64,000 nucleotides of DNA from Euptelea pleiosperma (Eukaryota > Streptophyta > Magnoliopsida > Ranunculales > Eupteleaceae), in assembly GCA_035048495.1 (NCBI GenBank), contig JASUTR010000031.1:496001-560000 (forward strand). Reading direction: 5' to 3'. This document shows positions 13,959 through 28,263 of this stretch, in pieces. Below the pieces are notes generated by a model. It made no database searches and was not told the DNA's origin. It saw only the letters and a list, made by a program, of their open reading frames with translations. The first letter of the stretch is position 1. Each line of letters starts with the position of its first letter. Position numbers and translations under genes: made by a program.

Positions 13959-16900
13959 TTGTAATGGAAGAGATTGACTCAAATTACATGGTCCGGTTGC
14001 GAAAAAGTCACTTGTTATAAGCTTAGGAATGTAACGCACAAACTGAGTCCAATTGGAGTCATTGACGCACGGATGGAGCAAACTTGTTCCGACAGTCCCG
14101 AATCTTGTTCCTACACTTCAAATGTGTTTAAACAATTGTAATAGAAGATATTGAGTCTATTTACGAGGTCCGGTTGAGAACAAGTCACTAGTTATAGGCT
14201 TAGGAATGTAACACACAAACTGAGTCCAATTAGCGACATTGACGCACGGATGGAGCAAACTTGTTTCGACTGTCCCGAATCTTGTTCCAAGACTTCAAAT
14301 GTGTTTAAACAATTATAATAAAAGAGATGGAGTCAAATTACCTGTTCCGGTTGCGAAAAAGTCACTTGTTATAAGCTTAGGAATGTAACGCACAAACTGA
14401 GTCCAATTGGAGTCATTGACGCACGGATAGAGCAAACTTGTTCCGACAGTCCCGAATCTTGTTCCTACACTTCAAATGTGTTTAAACAATTGTAATAGAA
14501 GATATTGAGTCTATTTACGAGGTCCGGTTGAGAACAAGTCACTAGTTATAGGCTTAGGAATGTAACAAACAAACTGAGTCCAATTAGCGACATTGACGCA
14601 CGGATGGAGCAAACTTGTTTCGACTGTCCCGAATCTTGTTCCAAGACTTCAAATGTGTTTAAACAATTATAATAAAAGAGATCGAGTCAAATTACCTGTT
14701 CCGGTTGCGAAAAAGTCACTTGTTATAAGCTTAGGAATGTAACGCACAAACTGAGTCCAATTAGAGTCATTGACGCACGGATGGGGTAAACTTGTTTCGA
14801 CAGTCCTGAATCTTGTTTCTACAATTCAAATGTGTTTAAACAATTGTAATAGAGGATATTGAGTCTAATTACGAGGTCCGGTTGAGAACAAGTCACTTGT
14901 TATAGGCTTAGGAATGTAACACACAAACTGAATCCAATTAGAGACATTGACGCACGGATGGAGCAGACTTGTTTCAACCGTCCCGAATCTTGTTCCAAGA
15001 CTTCAAATGTGTTTAAACAATTGTAATGGAAGAGATTGAGTCAAATTACCAGGTCCGGTTGCGAAAAAGTCACTTGTTATAAGCTTCGGAATGTAACGCA
15101 CAAACTGAGTCCAATTAGAGCCATTGACGCACGGATGGGGCAAACTTGTTTAACAGTCCTGAATCTCTTTGCAGCACCTCAAATGTGTTAAAACAATTGT
15201 TATAGAAGATATTGGGTCAAATTACGAGGTCCGGTCGAGAACAAGTCACTAGTTATAGACTTCGGAATGTAACGCCCAAACAAAGTCCAATTAGAGTCAT
15301 TGACGCACGAAAGGAGCAAACTTGTTTCGACTGTCCCGAATCTTGTTCCAAGACTTCAAATGTGTTTAAACAAGTGTAATAGAAGAGATTGAGTCAAATT
15401 ACCAGGTTCGGTTGTGAAAAAATCACTTGTTATAAGCTTAGGAATGTAACGGACAAACTGAGTCCAATTAGAGTCATTGACGCACGGATGGGGCAAACTT
15501 GTTACGACAGTCCCGAATCTTGTTCCTACACTTCAAATGTGTTTAAACATTTGTAATAGAAGATATTGAGTCAAATTACGAGGTCCGATTGAGAATAAGT
15601 CACTAGTTATAGGCTTAGGAATGTGACACACAAACTGAATCCAATTAGAGACATTGACGCACGGATGGAGCAAACTTGTTTTGACCATCCCGAATCTTGT
15701 TCAAAGACTTCAAATGTGTTTAGACAATTGTAATGGAAGATATTGAGTCAAATTACCTGGTCCGGTTGCGAAAAAGTCACTTGTTATAAGCTTCGGAAGG
15801 TAACGCACAAACTGAGTCCAATTAGAGTCATTGACGCACGGATGGGGCAAACTTGTTTGACAGTCCCGAATCTTATTCCAACACTTCAAATGGGTTAAAA
15901 CAATTGTTATAGAAGATATTGGGTCAAATTACGAGGTCCGGTCGAGAACAAGTCACTAGTTATAGACTTCGGAATGTAACGCACAAACTAAGTCCAACTA
16001 GAGTCATTGACACACGAATGGAGCAAACTTGTTTCGACTGTCCCGAATCTTGTTCCAAAACTTCAAATGTGTTTAAACAATTGCAATAGAAGATATAGAG
16101 TCAAATTACGAGGTCCGGTTGAGAACAAGTCACTAGTTATAGGCTTAGGAATGTAACACACAAACTGAGTCCATTTAGAGACATTGACGCACGGATGGAG
16201 CAAACTTGTTTCGACCGTCCCGAATCTTGTTCCCAGACTTCAAATGTGTTTAAACAATTGTAATGGAAGAAATTGAGTCAAATTACGAGATCCGGTTGCG
16301 AAAAAGTCACTTGTTATAAGCTTAGGAATGTAACGCACAAACTGAGTCTACTTAGAGTCATTGACGCACGGATGGGGCAAACTTGTTTCAACAGTCCTGA
16401 ATCTTGATTCTAAAATTCAAATGTGTTTAAACAATTGTAATGGAAGAGATTGAGTCAAATTACGTGGTCCGGTGGCGAAAAAGTGACTTGTTATAAGCTT
16501 AGGAATGTAACGCACAAACTGAGTCCAATTAGAGTCAGTGACGCACGGATGGGGCAAACTTGTTTCCACAGTCCTGAATCTTGTTTCTACAATTCAAATG
16601 TGTTTAAACAATTGTAATGGAAGAGATTGACTCAAATTACATGGTCCGGTTGCGAAAAAGTCACTTGTTATAAGCTTAGGAATGTAACGCACAAACTGAG
16701 TCCAATTGGAGTCATTGACGCACGGATAGAGCAAACTTGTTCCGACAGTCCCGAATCTTGTTCCTACACTTCAAATGTGTTTAAACAATTGTAATAGAAG
16801 ATATTGAGTCTATTTACGAGGTCCGGTTGAGAACAAGTCACTAGTTATAGGCTTAGGAATGTAACAAACAAACTGAGTCCAATTAGCGACATTGACGCAC

Positions 16901-18025
16901 GGATGGAGCAAACTTGTTTCGACTGTCCCGAATCTTGTTCCAAGACTTCAAATGTGTTTAAACAATTATAATAAAAGAGATCGAGTCAAATTACCTGTTC
17001 CGGTTGCGAAAAAGTCACTTGTTATAAGCTTAGGAATGTAACGCACAAACTGAGTCCAATTAGAGTCATTGACGCACGGATGGGGTAAACTTGTTTCGAC
17101 AGTCCTGAATCTTGTTTCTACAATTCAAATGTGTTTAAACAATTGTAATAGAGGATATTGAGTCTAATTACGAGGTCCGGTTGAGAACAAGTCACTTGTT
17201 ATAGGCTTAGGAATGTAACACACAAACTGAATCCAATTAGAGACATTGACGCACGGATGGAGCAGACTTGTTTCAACCGTCCCGAATCTTGTTCCAAGAC
17301 TTCAAATGTGTTTAAACAATTGTAATGGAAGAGATTGAGTCAAATTACCAGGTCCGGTTGCGAAAAAGTCACTTGTTATAAGCTTCGGAATGTAACGCAC
17401 AAACTGAGTCCAATTAGAGCCATTGACGCACGGATGGGGCAAACTTGTTTAACAGTCCTGAATCTCTTTGCAGCACCTCAAATGTGTTAAAACAATTGTT
17501 ATAGAAGATATTGGGTCAAATTACGAGGTCCGGTCGAGAACAAGTCACTAGTTATAGACTTCGGAATGTAACGCCCAAACAAAGTCCAATTAGAGTCATT
17601 GACGCACGAAAGGAGCAAACTTGTTTCGACTGTCCCGAATCTTGTTCCAAGACTTCAAATGTGTTTAAACAAGTGTAATAGAAGAGATTAAGTCAATTTA
17701 CCAGGTTCGGTTGTGAAAAAATCACTTGTTATAAGCTTAGGAATGTAACGGACAAACTGAGTCCAATTAGAGTCATTGACGCACGGATGGGGCAAACTTG
17801 TTACGACAGTCCCGAATCTTGTTCCTACACTTCAAATGTGTTTAAACAATTGTAATAGAAGATATTGAGTCAAATTACGAGGTCCGATTGAGAATAAGTC
17901 ACTAGTTATAGGCTTAGGAATGTGACACACAAACTGAATCCAATTAGAGACATTGACGCACGGATGGAGCAAACTTGTTTTGACCATCCCGAATCTTGTT
18001 CAAAGACTTCAAATGTGTTAGACAA
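13959..18025 (+). repeat. Satellite class II HOR region
   Basis: Order: E (13959), F, G, F, G' (14667), L (14844), M (15021), A2 (15197), N (15374), J (15551), K (15728), A (15904), B, C, D, E, F, G' (16966), L (17143), M (17320), A2 (17496), N (17673), J (17850). L is marked by AGAGGATATTGAGTCTAATT, M by ATTACCAGGTCCGG and the GAATCTCTTTGCAGCACCTC ending, A2 by AACGCCCAAACAAAG, and N by AAGTGTAATAGAAG and GGACAAACTG. J at 17850 is 176 bp because one T is missing (GTGTTAGACAATTG). Confidence 0.85.
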
Positions 18026-21000
18026 TTGTAATGGAAGATATTGAGTCAAATTACCTGGTCCGGTTGCGAAAAAGTCACTTGTTATAAGCTTAGGAATGTA
18101 ACGCACAAACTGAGTCCAATTGGAGTCATTGACGCACGGATAGAGCAAACTTGTTCCGACAGTCCCGAATCTTGTTCCTACACTTCAAATGTGTTTAAAC
18201 AATTGTAATAGAAGATATTGAGTCTATTTACGAGGTCCGGTTGAGAACAAGTCACTAGTTATACGCTTAGGAATGTAACAAACAAACTGAGTCCAATTAG
18301 CGACATTGACGCACGGATGGAGCAAACTTGTTTCGACTGTCCCGAATCTTGGTCCAAGACTTCAAATGTGTTTAAACAATTATAATAAAAGAGATTGAGT
18401 CAAATTACCTGTTCCGGTTGCGAAAAAGTCATTTGTTATAAGCTTAGGAATGTAACGCACAAACTGAGTCCAATTGGAGTCATTGACGCACGGATGGAGC
18501 AAACTTGTTCCGACAGTCCCGAATCTTGTTCCTACACTTCAAATGTGTTTAAACAATTGTAATAGAAGATATTGAGTCTATTTACGAGGTCCGGTTGAGA
18601 ACAAGTCACTAGTTATAGGCTTAGGAATGTAACAAACAAACTGGGTCCAATTAGAGACATTGACGCACGGATGGAGCAAACTTGTTTCGATTGTCCCGAA
18701 TCTTGTTCCAAGACTTCAAATGTGTTTAAACAATTATAATAAAAGAGATGGAGTCAAATTACCTGTTCCGGTTGCGAAAAAGTCACTTGTTATAAGCTTA
18801 GGAATGTAACGCACAAACTGAGTCCAATTAGAGTCATTGACGCACGGATGGGGCAAACTTGTTTCGACAGTCCTGAATCTTGTTTCTACAATTCAAATGT
18901 GTTTAAACAATTGTAATAGAGGATATTGAGTCAAATTACGAGGTCCGGTGGAGAACAAGTCACTTGTTATAGGCTTAGGAATGTAACACACAAACTGAAT
19001 CCAATTAGAGACATTGACGCACGGATGGAGCAAACTTGTTTCAACCGTCCCGAATCTTGTTCCAAGACTTCAAATGTGTTTAAACAATTGTAATGGAAGA
19101 GATTGAGTCAAATTACCAGGTCCGATTGCGAAAAAGTCACTTGTTATAAGCTTCGGAATGTAACGCACAAACGGAGTCCAATTAGAGTCATTGACGCACG
19201 GAAGGGGCAAACTTGTTTAACAGTCCTGAATCTCTTTGCAGCGCCTCAAATGTGTTTAAACAATTGTAATAGAAAATATTGAGTCAAATTACGAGGTCCG
19301 GTTGAGAATAAGTCACTAGTTATAGGCTTAGAAATGTGACACACAAACTGAATCCAATTAGAGACATTGACGCACGGATGGAGCAAACTTGTTTCGACCA
19401 TCCCGAATCTTGTTCCAAGACTTCAAATGTGTTTAGACAATTGTAATGGAAGAGATTGAGTCAAATTACCTGGTCCGGTTGCGAAAAAGTCACTTGTTAT
19501 AAGCTTTGGAAGGTAACGCACAAACTGAGTCCAATTAGAGTCATTGACGCACGGATGGGGCAAACTTGTTTGACAGTCCCGAATCTTATTCCAACACTTC
19601 AAATGCGTTAAAACAATTGTTATAGAAGATATTGGGTCAAATTACGAGGTCCGATCGAGAACAAGTCACTAGTTATAGACTTCGGAATGTAACGCACAAA
19701 CTAAGTCCAACTAGAGTCATTGACATACGAATGGAGCAAACTTGTTTCGACTGTCCCGAATCTTGTTCCAAGACTTCAAATGTGTTTAAACAATTATAAT
19801 AAAAGAGATTGAGTCAAATTACCTGTTCCGGTTGCAAAAAAGTCACTTGTTATAAGCTTAGGAATGTAACGCACAAACTGAGTCCAATTGGAGTCATTGA
19901 CGCACGGATGGAGCAAACTTGTTCCGACAGTCCCGAATCTTGTTCCTACACTTCAAATGTGTTTAAACAATTCTAATAGAAGATATTGAGTCTATTTACG
20001 AGGTCCGGTTGAGAACAAGTCACTAGTTATAGGCTTAGGAATGTAACAAACAAACTGAGTCCAATTAGCGACATTGACGCACGGATGGAGCAAACTTGTT
20101 TCGACTGTCCCGAATCTTGTTCCAAGACTTCAAATGTGTTTAAACAATTATAATAAAAGAGATTGAGTCAAATTACCTGTTCCGGTTGCGAAAAAGTCAC
20201 TTGTTATAAGCTTAGGAATGTAACGCACAAACTGAGTCCAATTGGAGTCATTGACGCACGGATGGAGCAAACTTGTTCCGACAGTCCCGAATCTTGTTCC
20301 TACACTTCAAATGTGTTTAAACAATTGTAATAGAAGATATTGAGTCTATTTACGAGGTCCGGTTGAGAACAAGTCACTAGTTATAGGCTTAGGAATGTAA
20401 CAAACAAACTGAGTCCAATTAGCGACATTGACGCACGGATGGAGCAAACTTGTTTCGATTGTCCCGAATCTTGTTCCAAGACTTCAAATGTGTTTAAACA
20501 ATTATAATAAAAGAGATTGAGTCAAATTACCTGTTCCGGTTGCGAAAAAGTCACTTGTTATAAGCTTAGGAATGTAACGCACAAACTGAGTCCAATTGGA
20601 GTCATTGACGCACGGATGGAGCAAACTTGTTCCGACAGTCCCGAATCTTGTTCCTACACTTCAAATGTGTTTAAACAATTGTAATAGAAGATATTGAGTC
20701 TATTTACGAGGTCCGGTTGAGAACAAGTCACTAGTTATAGGCTTAGGAATGTAACAAACAAACTGAGTCCAATTAGCGACATTGACGCACGGATGGAGCA
20801 AACTTGTTTCGATTGTCCCGAATCTTGTTCCAAGACTTCAAATGTGTTTAAACAATTATAATAAAAGAGATTGAGTCAAATTACCTGTTCCGGTTGCGAA
20901 AAAGTCACTTGTTATAAGCTTAGGAATGTAACGCACAAACTGAGTCCAATTGGAGTCATTGACGCACGGATGGAGCAAACTTGTTCCGACAGTCCCGAAT

Positions 21001-22269
21001 CTTGTTCCTACACTTCAAATGTGTTTAAACAATTGTAATAGAAGATATTGAGTCTATTTACGAGGTCCGGTTGAGAACAAGTCACTAGTTATAGGCTTAG
21101 GAATGTAACAAACAAACTGAGTCCAATTAGCGACATTGACGCACGGATGGAGCAAACTTGTTTCGACTGTCCCGAATCTTGTTCCAAGACTTCAAATGTG
21201 TTTAAACAATTATAATAAAAGAGATCGAGTCAAATTACCTGTTCCGGTTGCGAAAAAGTCACTTGTTATAAGCTTAGGAATGTAACGCACAAACTGAGTC
21301 CAATTGGAGTCATTGACGCACGGATGGAGCAAACTTGTTCCGACAGTCCCGAATCTTGTTCCTACACTTCAAATGTGTTTAAACAATTGTAATAGAAGAT
21401 ATTGAGTCTATTTACGAGGTCCGGTTGAGAACAAGTCACTAGTTATAGGCTTAGGAATGTAACAAACAAACTGAGTCCAATTAGCGACATTGACGCACGG
21501 ATGGAGCAAACTTGTTTCGATTGTCCCGAATCTTGTTCCAAGACTTCAAATGTGTTTAAACAATTATAATAAAAGAGATTGAGTCAAATTACCTGTTCCG
21601 GTTGCGAAAAAGTCACTTGTTATAAGCTTAGGAATGTAACGCACAAACTGAGTCCAATTGGAGTCATTGACGCACGGATGGAGCAAACTTGTTTCAACCG
21701 TCCCGAATCTTGTTCCAAGACTTCAAATGTGTTTAAACAATTGTAATGGAAGAGATTGAGTCAAATTACCAGGTCCGATTGCGAAAAAGTCACTTGTTAT
21801 AAGCTTCGGAATGTAACGCACAAACGGAGTCCAATTAGAGTCATTGACGCACGGAAGGGGCAAACTTGTTTAACAGTCCTGAATCTCTTTGCAGCGCCTC
21901 AAATGTGTTTAAACAATTGTAATAGAAGATATTGAGTCAAATTACGAGGTCCGGTTGAGAATAAGTCACTAGTTATAGGCTTAGAAATGTGACACACAAA
22001 CTGAATCCAATTAGAGACATTGACGCACGGATGGAGCAAACTTGTTTCGACCATCCCGAATCTTGTTCCAAGACTTCAAATGTGTTTAGACAATTGTAAT
22101 GGAAGAGATTGAGTCAAATTACCTGGTCCGGTTGCGAAAAAGTCACTTGTTATAAGCTTTGGAAGGTAACGCACAAACTGAGTCCAATTAGAGTCATTGA
22201 CGCACGGATGGGGCAAACTTGTTTGACAGTCCCGAATCTTATTCCAACACTTCAAATGCGTTAAAACAA
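18026..22269 (+). repeat. Satellite class III HOR region with F-G expansion
   Basis: A hybrid K/E monomer at 18026 leads into F, G, F, G'', L' (18911), M' (19088), J' (19264), K' (19441), A3 (19617). Then alternating G and F monomers start at 19794, 19971, 20148 and onward to 21564, followed by M', J', K' and A3 at 22270. A3 is marked by CCGATCGAGAAC and TTGACATACGAATGG, M' by CCAGGTCCGATTGCG and ACAAACGGAG. The A3-to-A3 spacing is 2653 bp, again 15 monomers. Confidence 0.85.
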
Positions 22270-25200
22270 TTGTTATAGAAGATATTGGGTCAAATTACGA
22301 GGTCCGATCGAGAACAAGTCACTAGTTATAGACTTCGGAATGTAACGCACAAACTAAGTCCAACTAGAGTCATTGACATACGAATGGAGCAAACTTGTTT
22401 CGACTGTCCCGAATCTTGTTCCAAGACTTCAAATGTGTTTAAACAATTATAATAAAAGAGATTGAGTCAAATTACCTGTTCCGGTTGCAAAAAAGTCACT
22501 TGTTATAAGCTTAGGAATGTAACGCACAAACTGAGTCCAATTGGAGTCATTGACGCACGGATGGAGCAAACTTGTTCCGACAGTCCCGAATCTTGTTCCT
22601 ACACTTCAAATGTGTTTAAACAATTCTAATAGAAGATATTGAGTCTATTTACGAGGTCCGGTTGAGAACAAGTCACTAGTTATAGGCTTAGGAATGTAAC
22701 AAACAAACTGAGTCCAATTAGCGACATTGACGCACGGATGGAGCAAACTTGTTTCGACTGTCCCGAATCTTGTTCCAAGACTTCAAATGTGTTTAAACAA
22801 TTATAATAAAAGAGATTGAGTCAAATTACCTGTTCCGGTTGCGAAAAAGTCACTTGTTATAAGCTTAGGAATGTAACGCACAAACTGAGTCCAATTGGAG
22901 TCATTGACGCACGGATGGAGCAAACTTGTTCCGACAGTCCCGAATCTTGTTCCTACACTTCAAATGTGTTTAAACAATTGTAATAGAAGATATTGAGTCT
23001 ATTTACGAGGTCCGGTTGAGAACAAGTCACTAGTTATAGGCTTAGGAATGTAACAAACAAACTGAGTCCAATTAGCGACATTGACGCACGGATGGAGCAA
23101 ACTTGTTTCGATTGTCCCGAATCTTGTTCCAAGACTTCAAATGTGTTTAAACAATTATAATAAAAGAGATTGAGTCAAATTACCTGTTCCGGTTGCGAAA
23201 AAGTCACTTGTTATAAGCTTAGGAATGTAACGCACAAACTGAGTCCAATTGGAGTCATTGACGCACGGATGGAGCAAACTTGTTCCGACAGTCCCGAATC
23301 TTGTTCCTACACTTCAAATGTGTTTAAACAATTGTAATAGAAGATATTGAGTCTATTTACGAGGTCCGGTTGAGAACAAGTCACTAGTTATAGGCTTAGG
23401 AATGTAACAAACAAACTGAGTCCAATTAGCGACATTGACGCACGGATGGAGCAAACTTGTTTCGATTGTCCCGAATCTTGTTCCAAGACTTCAAATGTGT
23501 TTAAACAATTATAATAAAAGAGATTGAGTCAAATTACCTGTTCCGGTTGCGAAAAAGTCACTTGTTATAAGCTTAGGAATGTAACGCACAAACTGAGTCC
23601 AATTGGAGTCATTGACGCACGGATGGAGCAAACTTGTTCCGACAGTCCCGAATCTTGTTCCTACACTTCAAATGTGTTTAAACAATTGTAATAGAAGATA
23701 TTGAGTCTATTTACGAGGTCCGGTTGAGAACAAGTCACTAGTTATAGGCTTAGGAATGTAACAAACAAACTGAGTCCAATTAGCGACATTGACGCACGGA
23801 TGGAGCAAACTTGTTTCGATTGTCCCGAATCTTGTTCCAAGACTTCAAATGTGTTTAAACAATTATAATAAAAGAGATTGAGTCAAATTACCTGTTCCGG
23901 TTGCGAAAAAGTCACTTGTTATAAGCTTAGGAATGTAACGCACAAACTGAGTCCAATTGGAGTCATTGACGCACGGATGGAGCAAACTTGTTCCGACAGT
24001 CCCGAATCTTGTTCCTACACTTCAAATGTGTTTAAACAATTGTAATAGAAGATATTGAGTCTATTTACGAGGTCCGGTTGAGAACAAGTCACTAGTTATA
24101 GGCCTAGGAATGTAACAAACAAACTGAGTCCAATTAGCGACATTGACGCACGGATGGAGCAAACTTGTTTCGACTGTCCCGAATCTTGTTCCAAGACTTC
24201 AAATGTGTTTAAACAATTATAATAAAAGAGATCGAGTCAAATTACCTGTTCCGGTTGCGAAAAAGTCACTTGTTATAAGCTTAGGAATGTAACGCACAAA
24301 CTGAGTCCAATTGGAGTCATTGACGCACGGATGGAGCAAACTTGTTCCGACAGTCCCGAATCTTGTTCCTACACTTCAAATGTGTTTAAACAATTGTAAT
24401 AGAAGATATTGAGTCTCTTTACGAGGTCCGGTTGAGAACAAGTCACTAGTTATAGGCTTAGGAATGTAACAAACAAACTGAGTCCAATTAGCGACATTGA
24501 CGCACGGATGGAGCAAACTTGTTTCGATTGTCCCGAATCTTGTTCCAAGACTTCAAATGTGTTTAAACAATTATAATAAAAGAGATTGAGTCAAATTACC
24601 TGTTCCGGTTGCGAAAAAGTCACTTGTTATAAGCTTAGGAATGTAACGCACAAACTGAATCCAATTGGAGTCATTGACGCACGGATGGAGCAAACTTGTT
24701 CCGACAGTCCCGAATCTTGTTCCTACACTTCAAATGTGTTTAAACAATTGTAATAGAAGATATTGAGTCTATTTACGAGGTCCGGTTGAGAACAAGTCAC
24801 TAGTTATAGGCTTAGGAATGTAACAAACAAACTGAGTCCAATTAGCGACATTGACGCACGGATGGAGCAAACTTGTTTCGACTGTCCCGAATCTTGTTCC
24901 AAGACTTCAAATGTGTTTAAACAATTATAATAAAAGAGATCGAGTCAAATTACCTGTTCCGGTTGCGAAAAAGTCACTTGTTATAAGCTTAGGAATGTAA
25001 CGCACAAACTGAGTCCAATTGGAGTCATTGACGCACGGATGGAGCAAACTTGTTCCGACAGTCCCGAATCTTGTTCCTACACTTCAAATGTGTTTAAACA
25101 ATTGTAATAGAAGATATTGAGTCTATTTACGAGGTTCGGTTGAGAACAAGTCACTAGGTATAGGCTTAGGAATGTAAGAAACAAACTGAGTCCAATTAGC

Positions 25201-26162
25201 GACATTGACGCACGGATGGAGCAAACTTGTTTCGACTGTCCCGAATCTTGTTCCAAGACTTCAAATGTGTTTAAACAATTATAATAAAAGAGATTGAGTC
25301 AAATTACCTGTTCCGGTTGCGAAAAAGTCACTTGTTATAAGCTTAGGAATGTAACGCACAAACTGAGTCCAATTGGAGTCATTGACGCACGGATGGAGCA
25401 AACTTGTTCCGACAGTCCCGAATCTTGTTCCTACACTTCAAATGTGTTTAAACAATTGTAATAGAAGATATTGAGTCTATTTACGAGGTCCGGTTGAGAA
25501 CAAGTCACTAGTTATAGGCTTAGGAATGTAACAAACAAACTGAGTCCAATTAGCGACATTGACGCACGGATGGAGCAAACTTGTTTCGACTGTCCCGAAT
25601 CTTGTTCCAAGACTTCAAATATGTTTAAACAATTATAATAAAAGAGATCGAGTCAAATTACCTGTTCCGGTTGCGAAAAAGTCACTTGTTATAAGCTTAG
25701 GAATGTAACGCACAAACTGAGTCCAATTAGAGTCATTGACGCACGGATGGGGTAAACTTGTTTCGACAGTCCTGAATCTTGTTTCTACAATTCAAATATG
25801 TTTAAACAATTGTAATAGAGGATATTGAGTCTAATTACGAGGTCCGGTTGAGAACAAGTCACTTGTTATAGGCTTAGGAATGTAACACACAAACTGAATC
25901 CAATTAGAGACATTGACGCACGGATGGAGCAGACTTGTTTCAACCGTCCCGAATCTTGTTCCAAGACTTCAAATGTGTTTAAACAATTGTAATGGAAGAG
26001 ATTGAGTCAAATTACCAGGTCCGGTTGCGAAAAAGTCACTTGTTATAAGCTTCGGAATGTAACGCACAAACTGAGTCCAATTAGAGCCATTGACGCACGG
26101 ATGGGGCAAACTTGTTTAACAGTCCTGAATCTCTTTGCAGCACCTCAAATGTGTTAAAACAA
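22270..26162 (+). repeat. Longest F-G dimer expansion (354-bp unit)
   Basis: After A3 at 22270, nine consecutive G-F dimers run from 22447 to about 25632, each 354 bp, followed by G' (25633), L (25810) and M (25987). Many dimers are identical or nearly so by eye; variants such as CGATTGTCCCG versus CGACTGTCCCG, and GAGATCGAG versus GAGATTGAG, distinguish sub-blocks. This is the most homogeneous stretch in the array. Confidence 0.88.
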
Positions 26163-26869
26163 TTGTTATAGAAGATATTGGGTCAAATTACGAGGTCCGG
26201 TCGAGAACAAGTCACTAGTTATAGACTTCGGAATGTAACGCCCAAACAAAGTCCAATTAGAGTCATTGACGCACGAAAGGAGCAAACTTGTTTCGACTGT
26301 CCCGAATCTTGTTCCAAGACTTCAAATGTGTTTAAACAAGTGTAATAGAAGAGATTGAGTCAAATTACCAGGTTCGGTTGTGAAAAAATCACTTGTTATA
26401 AGCTTAGGAATGTAACGGACAAACTGAGTCCAATTAGAGTCATTGACGCACGGATGGGGCAAACTTGTTACGACAGTCCCGAATCTTGTTCCTACACTTC
26501 AAATGTGTTTAAACAATTGTAATAGAAGATATTGAGTCAAATTACGAGGTCCGATTGAGAATAAGTCACTAGTTATAGGCTTAGGAATGTGACACACAAA
26601 CTGAATCCAATTAGAGACATTGACGCACGGATGGAGCAAACTTGTTTTGACCATCCCGAATCTTGTTCAAAGACTTCAAATGTGTTTAGACAATTGTAAT
26701 GGAAGATATTGAGTCAAATTACCTGGTCCGGTTGCGAAAAAGTCACTTGTTATAAGCTTCGGAAGGTAACGCACAAACTGAGTCCAATTAGAGTCATTGA
26801 CGCACGGATGGGGCAAACTTGTTTGACAGTCCCGAATCTTATTCCAACACTTCAAATGGGTTAAAACAA
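26163..26869 (+). repeat. Satellite A2-N-J-K tetramer
   Basis: Four monomers at 26163, 26340, 26517 and 26694 (707 bp) join a class II end to a class I start. The same A2-to-A spacing of 706-707 bp is seen at 15197-15903, 37818-38524, 40136-40841 and 45617-46323. Confidence 0.85.
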
Positions 26870-28263
26870 TTGTTATAGAAGATATTGGGTCAAATTACGA
26901 GGTCCGGTCGAGAACAAGTCACTAGTTATAGACTTCGGAATGTAACGCACAAACTAAGTCCAACTAGAGTCATTGACACACGAATGGAGCAAACTTGTTT
27001 CGACTGTCCCGAATCTTGTTCCAAAACTTCAAATGTGTTTAAACAATTGCAATAGAAGATATAGAGTCAAATTACGAGGTCCGGTTGAGAACAAGTCACT
27101 AGTTATAGGCTTAGGAATGTAACACACAAACTGAGTCCAATTAGAGACATTGACGCACGGATGGAGCAAACTTGTTTCGACCGTCCCGAATCTTGTTCCC
27201 AGACTTCAAATGTGTTTAAACAATTGTAATGGAAGAAATTGAGTCAAATTACGAGATCCGGTTGCGAAAAAGTCACTTGTTATAAGCTTAGGAATGTAAC
27301 GCACAAACTGAGTCCAAGTAGAGTCAGTGACGCACGGATGGGGCAAACTTGTTTCCACAGTCCTGAATCTTGTTTCTACAATTCAAATGTGTTTAAACAA
27401 TTGTAATGGAAGAGATTGAGTAAAATTACGTGGTCCGGTTGCGAAAAAGTCACTTGTTATAAGCTTAGGAATGTAACGCACAAACTGAGTCCAATTAGAG
27501 TCATTGAAGCACGGATGGGGCAAACTTGTTCCAACGCTTCAAATGTGTTTAAACAATTGTAATAGAAGATATTGAGTCAAATTACGAGGTCCGGTTGGGA
27601 ACAAGTCACTAGTTATAGGCTTAGGAATGTAACACACAAACTGAGTCAAATTAGAGACATTGACGCACGGATGGAGCAAACTTGTTTCGACCGTCCCAAA
27701 TCTTGTTCCAAGACTTCAAATGTGTTTAAACAATTATAATGGAAGAGATTGAATCAAATTACGTGGTCCGGTTGTGAAAAATTCACTTGTTATAAGCTTA
27801 GGAATGTAACGCACAAACTGAGTCCAATTAGAGTCATTGACGCACGGATGGGGCAAACTTGTTACGACAGTCCCGAATCTTGTTCCTACACTTCAAATGT
27901 GTTTAAACAATTGTAATAGAAGATATTGAGTCAAATTACGAGGTCCGATTGAGAATAAGTCACTAGTTATAGGCTTAGGAATGTGACACACAAACTGAAT
28001 CCAATTAGAGACATTGACGCACGGATGGAGCAAACTTGTTTTGACCATCCCGAATCTTGTTCAAAGACTTCAAATGTGTTTAGACAATTGTAATGGAAGA
28101 TATTGAGTCAAATTACCTGGTCCGGTTGCGAAAAAGTCACTTGTTATAAGCTTCGGAAGGTAACGCACAAACTGAGTCCAATTAGAGTCATTGACGCACG
28201 GATGGGGCAAACTTGTTTGACAGTCCCGAATCTTATTCCAACACTTCAAATGGGTTAAAACAA
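26870..28263 (+). repeat. Second copy of the 8-mer HOR
   Basis: Same monomer order (A-B-C/D-S-H-I-J-K) and exactly the same 1394-bp period as positions 1-1394, including the 156-bp monomer (27401-27556). One visible difference is TTGAAGCACGG here against TTGAAGCAGGG in the first copy. The two copies lie about 26.9 kb apart. Confidence 0.9.
27401..27556 (+). repeat. 156-bp short satellite monomer (S type)
   Basis: Same 21-bp deletion as at 532-687, in the second copy of the 8-mer HOR. Confidence 0.93.

Noticed and set aside
17906..18148. Minus-strand open frame in the satellite, with similar ones at 44716, 46130 and 49802 sharing the peptide core CVNDSNWTQF
   Set aside because: They are translations of K-type satellite monomers. 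The 177-bp unit is a multiple of three, so the same frame recurs, but stops occur in nearly every monomer and nothing suggests coding.
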